Assembly: GCF_024139115.2 (NCBI RefSeq)
Contig: NW_026942771.1
Location: 310,001-374,000 of the forward strand
Reading direction: 5' to 3'
Origin: Armigeres subalbatus
Taxonomy: Eukaryota > Arthropoda > Insecta > Diptera > Culicidae
Length of the DNA: 64,000 nt
Part shown: positions 33,840 to 44,914 of the stretch, in pieces
Layout: the number at the start of each line of letters is the position of its first letter
How positions within the stretch are numbered: the first letter of the stretch is position 1
The notes under the pieces: model-generated
What the model was told of the DNA's origin: nothing
The model's database searches: none
The model's input: the letters and a program-made list of their open reading frames with translations, nothing else
Translations under genes and position numbers: made by a program

Positions 33840-34515
33840 AGTTTCATGTGCGCTAGCGCCACCAAGCGAATGAATACCATAATAATGAGATTTGAAATAT
33901 GTGTTTTTTTTAATTCTAGGATTAGGTTCAACACAACTTTGTAGAGAATCATAACTCTCTAAATGGCACATATTCTGTGACATCTTATTCAATTGGAGGC
34001 CTCATGTGCGCTTCCGCCGCCAAAAGGAACAATCCCAAGTTAATGAGTTAATTCACCGTAAGGTTATGATCATTCGAACTGAGTGTGTGTTTTCTCTTCC
34101 GAGATATCCAATTCTCTAATATACGCTAGCTCCGCCAAGCAGATTAATTCCAAATTAATGAGACGTTCGCCGTAATAGTTTTGATCTTTCGAAAAACTTT
34201 GTAAAATATTACAACTCTCTAAATTCTACAGATTGCAAAATGTCTCATTCAACTGGTAGTCTCATATACGCAAGCGTCGCCAAGTGGATAAATTCCGAAT
34301 TAATGACACGTTCACCGTAATGGTTTTGATCTTTTGAACAACTTTGTAGAATATCAAAATTCTCTAAATTTCACATATTCCGAGATATACAGTTCAACTG
34401 GTGGTCTTATATACGCTAGCGCTGCCAAGCGAATGAATTCCAAATTAATTACATGTTCTGCGTAATGGATTTGATCTATTTAACAACTTTGTAAAAGATC
34501 TTATCACTTATTTAG
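33840..34515 (-). repeat. Inverted block of the 145-bp array, about five units
   Basis: The reverse-complement landmark GCTAGCGCCNCCAAGC appears at about 33850, 34008, 34125, 34265 and 34413, spaced 117-158 bases, with AATTCCAAATTAATGA and ACTTTGTAGAATAT blocks. Divergence is greater than in the direct block. The two blocks are separated by about 300 bases of unrelated sequence (33540-33840). Confidence 0.75.
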
Positions 34516-34866
34516 TAGTCATGTAATGCTTTAGTGATTTACCATATGCGGTAAAATATTATAATTTTATTAGGGTAATATACATGCGTCGGTACGATAG
34601 AAGTGAAGTCTCAACGAAAATAATCTATCTCTTATTGTATTAATAGCATAAAGTAAATATCCACCGAACTGAACTAAAAAAAATCTATTATATTTCGCTT
34701 TATTAAATATACTTTATAAAATGTAGTGAGCGGATAAACCGTTCAGATGAGCTAGTTCACTTTATTGAGCGGAACGATTCCGGATCGCTCAATAAGGTGA
34801 GCCATTTTGCCCATTTCTATTACTGACAATCACTGCAAGCGCATCGTGACATGTAGAAGCTGACAC
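34516..34866. other. No feature seen
   Basis: AT-rich sequence without coding frames or visible repeats. Confidence 0.4.
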
Positions 34867-35587
34867 GTAGGGGAAGTGGGGGTAACACGCCCATAGGGGT
34901 TAAAACGCGCCACCCCTGAATAAGGTTAAATATCCCCATTGTGATTATTTTAAATAGTCTATACGATGAATCAATGAAAAATATTGCCATTGGATACATA
35001 TATTTCATTATTTTTCTCTAGTTATACATGAAAAACTCGAAAAAATGATTTTTGCGTGTTTTGATGCAATTCTAGCTCGGTGAAATTTAGTCTTTCTATC
35101 GCTGTTATTCATTGGTAAATTGAAAATTGAGCCATGAGCCATGCTGCTTACTCGTGTTCTTTATGTTCCACACGAAATCGTCGTCGAAATTGGTCTTAAA
35201 ACGATTTGATGGGCCTTCAAACTTCTGAGGTCGGTGTGGGGCAGTACGCCCATGCTCATTTCGTATGACCGAAACAGCTGAAACATTCGGTTAATTGCCT
35301 TAATGTAGGCAATTAAAATGAAAATCAGTACGATAAACACATGCGCGTTTTAACCCATCCACTGGCGCATCTCACCCCGCATGGTTTCAAAATCAATATT
35401 TTTCGGGTGCATTTTAAAAATCAAATTTCTGAGCAATAAAATGTACAATTAGATATCTGTCATCGGTAGTCAGTCGCAGATATGCTGTTCTTTAGTATGC
35501 GCTGATGAAAACTGGCTGAAATGGTGGTTTTCATTGATAAAAATGGCATTTTCCTTAACGTGGGCGTCCTACCCCCAGTTCCCCTAC
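34867..35587. mobile_element. MITE, about 720 bp, with about 27-bp TIRs
   Basis: The left terminus GTAGGGGAAGTGGGGGTAA and the inverted right terminus GTAGGGGAACTGGGGGTAG agree at all but a few of 27 positions and both continue into CGCCCA. TA flanks are consistent with a Tc1/mariner-type element. It is non-coding. Confidence 0.8.
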
Positions 35588-35726
35588 CTTAGGTAAGCGT
35601 GACACCCAGATTCACAACCACATGCTGAGAGCCATAAAGAGCATCAGGTCGGTCAGCTGTCAAAAGTGCAGGTGAGCACCGTTATTGATTGATTTTGTTG
35701 TCGTTTGATTGGACTGACGTCGTTTT

Positions 35727-36249
35727 GACGTAAACTACGTCTAAGGGGAAGACTCGGATACAGGGTGTAAAATGAAAATTTCAAAATTGGGGACCGTCAC
35801 AAAATCATGTAAGATTTGTAACATTAATAGGTCCTTTATCTTTCAATGGATTTTAAAGATTTATATATCCATCGATTCATAAACTCTCCACCAATTTGCT
35901 AGTACTATTGAAACTTTTGAGTATTATCGCTAGACTATTGAAAATTTTAGTTCTTTCATGCATCATGCATCCCCTATGCAGCGCGTTCCAATCCTTGGTA
36001 ATTGCCTACTTTTAGGGTATTATCAAGTGTTGAACTGTGGTGTATAAAATGGGGTGGCCCAGCCGCTAGACAGTGGGGTCTCTACTCTCTCACAGAATAG
36101 GAGATGCAGCTAAAGTTGGGTAATAGTGTCGGTAGAATAGTTCCATCTTTTCTATATAGAGCGGAATAATTGGTTCAGTTAGTGTACTATATTTGGTTTT
36201 ACGTAGTTTACGTCAAGCGGTCGTGTCTTGTATACAACCCCAACTTTTT
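35727..36249 (+). mobile_element. Helitron-like family A, compact complete copy
   Basis: The L end GACGTAAACTACGTC is at 35727-35741 after a TTTT run. The subterminal inverted motif ACGTAGTTTACGTC is at 36201-36214, and the hairpin (stem GGTCGTGT / ATACAACC) at 36219-36239 is followed by CCAACTTTTT. At 523 bases it is the shortest copy with both ends and no nested insertion, and is the best reference for the family's minimum structure. It encodes nothing. The RTE element starts 18 bases to its right. Confidence 0.7.
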
Positions 36250-36267
36250 AATTGATAAATCAAATAA

Positions 36268-39200
36268 TAATTATTATTATTTAATCAGACTAAGGCCGAA
36301 GTGGCCTGTGCGGTATATAAAAGTCTTCTCCATTTGGCTCGGTCCATGGCTACACGTCGCCAACCACGCAGTCTACGGAGGGTCCGCAAGTCATCTTCCA
36401 CCTGATCGATCCACCTTGCCCGCTGCGCACTTCGCCTTCTTGTGCCCGTCGGATCGTTGTCGAGAACCATTTTCACCGGGTTACTGTCCGACATTCTGGC
36501 TACGTGCCCGGCCCATCGCAGGTGTGAACGATGGATGGTTCTCCCAACAGCTGATGCAATTCGTGGTTCATTCGCCTCCTCCACGTACCGTCCGCCATCT
36601 GCACCCCACCATAGATGGTACGCAGCACTTTCCTTTCGAAAACTCCAAGTGCGCGTTGGTCCTCCACGAGCATCGTCCAGGTCTCGTGTCCGTAGAGGAC
36701 TACCGGTCTAATTAGCGTTTTGTAGATTGTCAGTTTGGTACGGCGGCGAACTCTATTCGATCGGAGCGTCTTGCGGAGTCCAAAGTACGTACGATTTCCA
36801 GCCACTATGCGTCTCCGAATTTCTCTGCTGGTGTCATTTTCGGCAGTCACCAGTGAGCCCAAGTACACAAATTCTTCTACCACCTCGATTTCGTCACCAC
36901 CGATGCAAACTCGCGGTGGGTGGCTCACATTGTCTTCTCTTGAACCTCTTCCTATCATGTACTTCGTCTTCGACGTGTTGATGACTATTCCGATCCGCTT
37001 AGCTTCCCTCTTCAGTCTGATGTAGGCTTCCTCCATCTTCTCAAAGTTACGTGCCATAATATCTATGTCGTCGGCGAAACCAAATAGCTGGACGGACTTA
37101 TTGAAAATTGTACCACTCGTGTTAATCCCTGCTCTTCGTATTACCCCTTCCAAAGCGATGTTGAATAGCAAACACGAAAGACCATCACCTTGCCGTAACC
37201 CTCTGCGGGTTTCGAAGGGACTCGAGAATGCCCCAGAAACTCGAACTACGCACATCACCCGATCCATCGTCGCTTTGATCAACCGTGTCAGTTTATCCGG
37301 AAAACCGTGTTCGTGCATTAGCTGCCATAGCTGGTCCCGATCGATTGTATCATATGCGGCTTTGAAGTCGATGAATAGATGATGTGTGGGCACGTTGTAT
37401 TCGCGGCATTTATGCAGTACTTGGCGAATGGCGAACACCTGGTCCGTGGTGGAGCGTTCGCCCATAAAACCCGCCTGGTACTGCCCCACGAACTCCCTTG
37501 CAGTTGCTGCTAGTCGACGGCATAAAATTTGAGAGAGTACCTTGTAGGCGGCGTTCAGCAATGTGATTGCGCGGTAGTTGCTACAATCCAGCTTATCGCC
37601 CTTTTTGTAGATGGGACACACGACACCTTCCATCCACTCCTGCGGCAAAACTTCCTCCTCCCAAATCTTGGTAATGACCCAGTGCAGCGCTCTAGCCAGT
37701 GCCTCACCACCGTGTTTAAATAGCTCTCCTGGTAGTTGGTCAACCCCAGGGGCTTTGTTGTTCTTCAGCCGGCCAATCTCCTCCTGGATTTCCTGGAGAT
37801 CCGGAGCCGGTAGAATTATTTCCTGCGCGCGTTCTCCCAGGTCCATCACCATACCGCCATCTTCGACTGCCACATCGCCATTCAGGTGTTCTTCGTAGTG
37901 CTGCCGCCACCTTTGGATCACCTCACGCTCGTTCGTAAGAAGGTTCCCGTTTATGTCCTTACACATATCAGGCTGTGGCACGTGGCCCTTATGTGAACGG
38001 TTTAACTTCTCATAGAACTTTCGTGTGTTATTAGCGCGGTACAGTTGCTACGTTTCTTCACGGTCTCGATCTTCCTGCTGGCGCTTTTTCCTCCGGAAAA
38101 TCGAGTTTTGTCTGTTCCGCGCCAGTTTATATCGTGCCTCGTTCGCCCTCGTGCGGTGTTGCAGCAATCTCGCCCATGCTGCATTCTTCTCTTCCACTAA
38201 CTGCTCACATTCGCCGTCATACCAGTCGTTTCTCTGATCCGGGGGCACCGTGCCAAGTGCAGCGGTTGCGGTGCTACCAATGGCGGATCGAATATCTCTC
38301 CAGCCATCTTCAAGAGACGCTGCGCCTAGCTGCTCTTCCGTTGGAAGTGCCACTTCCAGCTGCTGCGCGTATTCTTGGGCTAGTCTACCATCTTGTAGCC
38401 GCCCAATGTTAAGCCGCGGCGTCCGACTTCGACGCGTGTTGTACACCGTCGAGAGTTTTGAGCGCAGGCATACTGCAACGAGGTAGTGGTCGGATTCAAT
38501 ATTCGCACTGCGGTAAGTGCGAACGTTCGTGATGTCGGAGAAGAATTTACCGTCGATTAGAACGTGTTCGATTTGGTTTTCCGTTTCTTGGTTAGGTGAT
38601 CTCCATGTGGCCTGGTGGATTTTTTGCGGGGAAAGAAGGTGCTTCGGACTACCATTCCGCGGGAGGCTGCGAAGTTTATGCATCGTTGGCCGTTGTCATT
38701 CGATACGGTGTGCAGACTATCCGGTCCGATGACCGGTCTATACATTTCCTCCCTTCCTACCTGTGCGTTCATGTCACCGATGACGATTTTGACGTCCCGC
38801 AGTGGGCATCCATCGTATGTCTGCTCCAGCTGTGCGTAGAACGCTTCTTTCTCGTCGTCGGGTCTCCCTTCGTGTGGGCAGTGCACGTTGATGATGCTAT
38901 AGTTGAAGAAACGGCCTTCAATCCTCAGCTTGCACATCCTTGTGTTGATTGGCTGCGACCCAATCACGCGTTGGCGCATCTTACCCAGCACTATGAAGCC
39001 GGTTCTCAGCTCGTTGGTGGTGCCACAGCTTTGGTAGAAGGTAGCCGCTCGTTGCCCGCTTTTCCACACATTCTGTCCTGTCCAGCAAATCTCCTGCAGC
39101 GCCACGACGTCGAAGTTGCGGGGATGTAAGTCATCGTAGATCATCCTGTCGCAACCTGCGAAACCTAGCGACCTGCAATTCCATGTTCCAAGCTTCCAAT

Positions 39201-39561
39201 CGTGATCCTTTATTCGTCGCCTAGGTCTTTGCCGATTATATCGAGTCGCATTATCTCTTATATTGTTCGTAATGATTGGTTTTCTAGGCGGCTTATTGGG
39301 CCAGCGCAAACCTCCTGTCTCGTCGGAGGGCCGTCGTGTCAGGGCTGTTTAGCGTCTCACCTAACACCAGGACTTGGGCTTGTGCGCTTTGAGCGGCACA
39401 CGGTCGCTTTGGTGGGGCCTACTTGCGGATACATGCAGCTTTTTATAGAGGTTTAACAGGGCCCACTGTCAAACCCCACCACATCCTAGGCAAGCCTCAC
39501 AACTCGCAGATGGCCTGGGGAGGGATCGTCAAGCCCTTGGACATAGTCCCTGCTGCCCGCA
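36268..39561 (-). mobile_element. RTE-clade LINE, near full length
   Basis: 3.3 kb between a 13-bp AT-rich target duplication, ATAAATCAAATAA (36255-36267 and 39562-39574). The 3' end is a short (TAA)n tail (minus strand ATAATAATAATTATT) with almost no 3' UTR, typical of RTE. It encodes one endonuclease-RT protein, now broken. The AT-rich target duplication could in part be chance. Confidence 0.8.
36285..39309 (-). pseudogene. RTE endonuclease-reverse transcriptase, three lesions
   Basis: Endonuclease at 38560-39200: KLGTWNCRSLG, VVALQEICW, VIGDMNAQVG, and SDHYLVAV on the next segment. RT at 36900-37850: APGVDQLPGEL, FIDFKAAYDTIDR, GLRQGDGLSCLLFNIALE and FADDIDIM (catalytic). The C-terminal part is LRWAGHVARM. 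Lesions: a frameshift in a run of six A (minus strand) near 38625 splitting the endonuclease; an in-frame TAG at 38048-38050 between endonuclease and RT; and a frameshift near 36530-36560 before the C-terminal end (36285). The start codon is uncertain. The protein nicks DNA and primes reverse transcription in RTE elements; this copy cannot produce it. Confidence 0.88.
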
Positions 39562-39600
39562 ATAAATCAAATAAATCAATAGTTAAATTAAGGGTTCATT

Positions 39601-40133
39601 CACAAATTACATAACGCTAAAATGGACCATTTTCAGCCCCCACCCACCCTCTCGTAACGTATGAAAAAAAAATTTTCTGTCACGGTTTTTTTTCCATCTC
39701 CTAATTTGAGTGTTCTTTTACATTTCGAGTGATGCGAATAACTATTACATGGTGAAGTTACAAAAGTGTAGTGAAATATGAGAAGATCGCAGGTTTCGAT
39801 CAAAAGCTGCAAGGATTACAATGGTGATCGTCGACGTTTCAGTGACGCAAGGGAGTATTCTTCTTTTATTCATATGGAACATTATGGGATGTGAGTGCCA
39901 CCAAATAGGCATACCTCTCGTTCAATTTGATTGATTTCTTCAGAATAATTATTAATTAAAAATTAATATTATTAAGTTCTACTTTTCTTTTCCAAGTCCC
40001 TAAAGTATTTGTGGTTTTAAGTTATAATCTTCTTCTCTATGTAATAAAGATGAAATGGTCTTCAGGTTCTTTCTAAAATTCATAACGTTCGGCTTGACCC
40101 CCTCCCTCCCCCTTCAGCGTTACGTAATTTGTG
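39601..40133. mobile_element. MITE with CACAAATTACRTAACGCT termini
   Basis: Left CACAAATTACATAACGCT at 39601 and the inverted right CACAAATTACGTAACGCT ending at 40133 form an 18-bp TIR with one mismatch. The inner flanks are C-rich on one strand (CCCCCACCCACCC and CCCCCTCCCTCCCCC). Such termini are common on insect MITEs. It has no coding frame. Confidence 0.7.
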
Positions 40134-41316
40134 TTATTTCGTTTCCGCATAACTCGAAACGGCTGGATGGATGTTCTTCATTCCTTCAGCAGATATGTTA
40201 ATTTTAGTTTCCGACGGATTTATATGATATTTCATTATGCGAAAATCACGAGCAAAATTGAGTAATGACTAGAATTATAATCGTATGGAAATTTTGCATG
40301 TTCACAACGCGAGTATTCGATGATGATATCAAGGATACACATTCATTATATTCACTGCTTTATAATCCGGATAAACTGTGAGATCGTATCATTTTATTTA
40401 TCCCAACAATTTTAACTTGTTTACACTCTTCTCGACAATTTGATTATTAACTCGGTTCATGGTAATTGCTAATAGGAGAAGTGGATAGGGTGTAACGAGG
40501 AGGATCACCAGTAAATAAAAGTGAGGAACATTGGAATGGTAAGATACAACAACTATTTAAAAATATATGTATAATGAATTAAACTAAATGCGCGCTGAAT
40601 TCAAAACATATTATATATATTTTGAATCCGGAAGTTTGATTATGATACATTTATCCATTTGATAAACTGTAGCATAACCAGGCGGGGCTTACTGTTAGTA
40701 ATAGTGACCTCGGAGTGGACATGAAATACCAGGCACTCTGAAATGGGTCACTGGAGCTGCAGTAGAGCTATCACTTTCTAACTCCCGGATTAAATCTGAC
40801 TGTTTTAACAGACAGCTTTCTTCCATAACATCACTGCCAGACAGTGGGGGTTAGTTTGTATACACATACACACACACACACCCACCCTCTCGTAAAGTAT
40901 TTGATATGCAAGGGTTCTGAAATTTGTATGGGCCGTATTTGTGAATGGCTGGTGAATGGTGAATTTGGCCTAGTTACACAGAAAAAAATAATGAAAACTA
41001 ATAAGCGCGTAAAAAAAAACGTGGAAAATTACATTATTCTGGGCGTACATGGATCATTTCCAACAAGTTCGCCCTAAATGTATGCAATTTATGTAGCATT
41101 ATGCCAATTTCTACTACATCAACCATATCAAAAGTGGCATAATGCTATAGAAATTTCATACATTCAGGCGAAAATATCGTTTAAATTTACGCTGTTTTTA
41201 GCATTCCCTTTATGTGCATTACTTTCGTGTAAAGTTCAACAACTTTTTCAATCTGTGTAATTAAACTAAGTTTTTACAAATTTGATCCAGACTATCTTTT
41301 GAAAAAGGCCAAATTT
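40134..41316. other. No gene seen; short (CA)n run
   Basis: AT-rich sequence with a small dinucleotide run ACACACACACACAC at 40863-40880. I see nothing else. Confidence 0.4.
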
Positions 41317-43534
41317 TGACGTAAACTACGTCTAAGGGGAAGACTCTGATACAGGGTGTAAAACGGAAATTTCCAAATTCGAGACCGTCACGAAATTAGG
41401 ATAGATTTCAAACGCTAATAGCTCCTTTATCTTTCAATGGATTTTCGAGATATTATTATCAATCGAATCGGTAACTCTCCAGCAATTTTTTAAGTCCATT
41501 GGAACTATTGATTATCAATGTAAAAACATTGAAAATTCCAAATCTTTAAAAACCCAGTAAAATTTCACAGTTTCGTTACGACCGCCGTCTGCAGTTGGTT
41601 CTTGCGCTCTACTTTTGTGCGGTGATTCGCACAAAAAGTACAACAATAGAACCAGAACAGTGACCGCGGTCGAAGCAAAAAAAGTAGTGTTTATGAAAAA
41701 GTGCTACAGATGCTGGACATGTTCATGTTAGCAAGAGGTGAATATTAAAATTGATTATCAACTTTAAACAAGGTTGCACTCTAACTTTTTTGACGGATAT
41801 TGAGTAAAATTTCTGTGGGATAGAAAGAGAGAGCAATGCAATTTTACTCGTCGAATAACAATCGGAGAAAGGCATCATCACCACTGCGGAATAATAAATT
41901 TGGGGTTTTTAAATGAAAATTTTAAATTGTCATATCCAACCATTTTCATATATAGTGAGTTACGCCAATTTTGTTCGAAACATAAATGAATTGGTGTGCG
42001 ATCGAACATGATTTGCGGAAAAACTACCTACACATTACAGCGGCAAAACGTTTAACAAAACAAACCTCGCTACCTCCCGACCCCATATATCCAACATCCC
42101 AATGGTTGTAATTTGACTAAGCACGCACGCGCGGTTCGAAGTTTGCATGAGAATTACTATGATAACAGTAAATTTTTCGGAAAACCGTTTTGCAACGTTG
42201 GTCATTAATATCTAAAAATATATGAGTACGTCGGCAACATAGGAAACTTAGCAAGTGAATAAACCGTCTTTATTGCAAAACAATTCGCTGCTTGCAAGAA
42301 AAATTATTAAGGAAATACTAAATCGTGAAAATTCAATTGAGCTCGTAAAAGAATAACATATCAATAATGAGCATTTTTATTTTCTTTATAACTTTGCTTA
42401 CCAAAATCCGATCGGTTTGCAACAACAATCGTCTTACAGATTTAGAAATATTCTACGAAATCTTCGGGTTGGTTATATTTAGGGGGAAATCCTCCAGTGC
42501 CGGACACATAAGACATTTAACAAAAAAAACTAACTATCCGGATTATGTTTCCTTTTATACCATACTAGCAGAACGTACCCTGCGTTGCTCGGGTTTTTAC
42601 GTATAACGTTCGAAATGTCATTTTCTGCGTTGATTGCAACGCCGCACTCTAGATCATTTTTCGAGCGATCGCATTAGGTTTTCTCCAAACTCGCTATTGT
42701 ATTTTGACAATTTTCCCAACTTTTCCTTTAAAATTTACTAACCTTTTGCATATAGAAACACAGTCGATCCCAATACGAATCGATTAGTGAGGAAATCTCG
42801 CAAATCGGTCATCCTCTTCGTGAGTTATAATGCCTCAAAGGAAGAATAGATAGAAGAAAGAAACACAAAATATGACCATTGACCATTGATGATTCATACA
42901 AACTTTGAATTTGATCATTTGAACACGTTTTTCGACAATGAATTTTGGTGAAAAATTTTACGATTTAGAAAAATGTTTTCTAGTACCGGACGCTATTGCA
43001 TCATGTTCAAATGTGACTAAGTTCCTGTTACATGAATAAAGACATCATTCAGAATAGTAATATTATTCACGTGCTTTAAGTTGTAAATATTAAAAATTGT
43101 TAGTGGAACTCTTCAGCTAAATTGTTTAAATCCCAATCCAAACTCCCACCTTTTGACGTAGGACTTACGTCTTTCTTTACTATACTGGGTGTCATTTAGA
43201 TTTTAGGAAATCGAAAGCGTTACGCTGGAAGGGAAGATTTTGAACGTTACTAGCGCCTTTATCTTTCGATGGATTTTTAAGATTTATATATCAATCGACT
43301 CGGACACTCTCCACCATTTTGCCTATTTCATTGAAACTTAAGATTATTAACGATAAGCTATTAAAAATTTCAATTCTTGTCAAAGCCAGTAAAAATTTCA
43401 TATGTAACCAATCCCTTGCATTCCTAACACGGACATCAGAATGCGGTATGTCACGGGCCTTCGGGTCTACCGGAAGATTTTCTTTGTGTATAAAAAAAGC
43501 AGTGCCTGCCCAGAGCGAGTCATTACAATTTGTG

Positions 43535-43605
43535 ACAGCAGCGCGTACTGACGTGCTTTTTGCTCGCGCATTTTTTGTTTCGTTCGTTCGTTTGCTGTTT
43601 ACCTA
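43535..43605 (+). mobile_element. Jockey-like 5' UTR within the family 1 variant
   Basis: Similar to the sense strand of the Jockey 5' end: GACAGCAGCGCGTACTGACG, GCTCGCGCATTTTTTG and GCTGTTTACCTAC, against ACAGCAACACGTACGGACG, GCTCGCGCATTTTTCG and GCTGTTTACGTTT in the LINE. The similarity spans the T-run in which other copies have insertions. It is either a captured promoter or the remnant of a related Jockey. Confidence 0.55.
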
Positions 43606-44114
43606 CACAGCGACAGCATGCAGTCACCAGCGGTAGAACTGCCGGTGAGTCTGCGAATATGCATGAAAGAAGTGGGCGCATTTTTTTGTCATTCTGTGCT
43701 TGATGATGGTCGGATGCAGTGGTGTCGGTTTCAATGAATGCAATCGCCCATCGCATCGCTCACTGCTCCCGGCTAGAGGCCGATGATGGCTGAGGCAGCG
43801 AGGGCAGCGGTGGTGGATGGAGAAGAAGAAAATAAGTGAGATTTGGTCTGCTCATCAACGAAAAGTGATTGGTTTCATAATCCACATGATCCCGGGATGG
43901 GTACGAGTCATGTCATTACATGTAAATGTATTACATATAAATCTTTTTAAAAAGTCCGCAAAAAAATAATTTCCAGAAGAATATTTAAAAGTTTATCTTA
44001 TTCTTTGTTTTTCATTTTTTTTGAGACATTGTATGATTAAATTTGACGTAGACTCGGAGTTTGGAATCAAAATATTGAATAATTTTTCGTTGATGTATTA
44101 GCAGTACCTCCTCT

Positions 44115-44260
44115 ATTTTAGTAGGGTTACTGCTCTTTGACTTGTTTCTTATTGTTGTCATTTTTTTCAACAGTAAGCACGCATGTTAGCAAAAAGAAGA
44201 AACGAAATTGGTGCTGTATTTCTTTGTTTGGAAAACGGGACAGTTCCCCTGAAATAGCAC
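44115..44260 (-). mobile_element. MITE remnant related to 31646-31868
   Basis: GCACGCATGTTAGCAAAAAG and GGGACAGTTCCCC match, in inverted orientation, the interior and one end of the MITE at 31646. A second remnant is at 49470-49555 in the duplicated element. Confidence 0.55.
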
Positions 44261-44780
44261 ATTTTGCCCAAGTCTGAAAATTTTATAAATAGAATTCTTA
44301 AACTTCGAATACTATCTTCAATGAGAAATCTATAAATGTCCTACATTTGCTTGAGTAAATAAGCGCTTAATAGTGAGAAACAAAGCAATTCTAATTATGT
44401 ATTTAGTTATTACTTTTATTTCCAGAAGTTTTGAATAAACAAATTGCTAATAATTCTACACAGCATGGAAGTTGTCGTTTACAATATCAATACTATAATC
44501 AAACTCCATAGATCCAAAAGTTGGAAGTTAAATGTAAATACGCTACGTTTATACAAGTCCTACGTCTACTCGCGGTTATGTTGAAAACATTACCCATTGC
44601 TCGTTTTTCAAAGTCCTCTTCAATTTTTGTTTCTGCTAATTTCTGTGGCTTTCTCAGCAAGAAGAAACAATTGAATTGAAGTAAATGTAACAAAACAGGT
44701 GTGAAGAATTTTTATTCAACTTAAAATTTTGCCTGTCATAAGACGAGTTTAAACAATCCCATTGAATTCCACCACTTAAT

Positions 44781-44840
44781 TGTATCCTGACAGATACGTA
44801 TTTCGACCTCAACAGTAAGGCCGTCTTCAGTGTCTTGTAC
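44781..44840 (-). ncRNA. Hammerhead ribozyme-like motif, left arm (mirror copy)
   Basis: Exact reverse complement of the right-arm motif, so the same core, stems and predicted cleavage (between 44793 and 44792 on the minus strand) apply. The two motifs are arranged with their 5' sides towards the centre. Penelope-like elements usually carry such motifs in direct repeats, so the head-to-head arrangement is unusual. Confidence 0.6.
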
Positions 44841-44854
44841 TTGACTCGACTCAA

Positions 44855-44914
44855 GTACAAGACACTGAAGACGGCCTTACTGTTGAGGTCGAAATACGTA
44901 TCTGTCAGGATACA
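44855..44914 (+). ncRNA. Hammerhead ribozyme-like motif, right arm
   Basis: The core CTGAAGA (44865-44871) fits CUGANGA, and GAAA is at 44891-44894. Between them GGCC and GGTC close stem II over a 10-base loop. Stem III is the short self-complementary ATAC/GTAT with no loop, and the predicted cleavage site is after C 44902 (GTATC). Stem I pairs GACA (44861-44864) with TGTC (44903-44906), then after an internal loop GTA with TAC. Minimal stem III and this layout are known for hammerheads of Penelope-like elements. One unpaired C at the base of stem II is a blemish. No Penelope protein is nearby. Confidence 0.6.

Larger units (their letters stand above)
43155..44603 (+). mobile_element. Helitron-like family 1 variant (1-prime), complete
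   Basis: The L end GACGTAGGACTTACGTC is at 43155 after TTTT. The R end has CAAGTCCTACGTC at 44555-44567 and a hairpin 44574-44594 whose stem is ATGTT/AACAT, where family 1 proper has ATGTC/GACAT. It ends in CATTGCTCG then TTTTT. The interior differs from family 1 proper and includes a Jockey-like 5' UTR and a MITE. Confidence 0.65.

Noticed and set aside
36170..36715. 181-codon plus-strand frame
   Set aside because: Runs from Helitron-like sequence into the antisense of the RTE coding region; no domain and no conservation.
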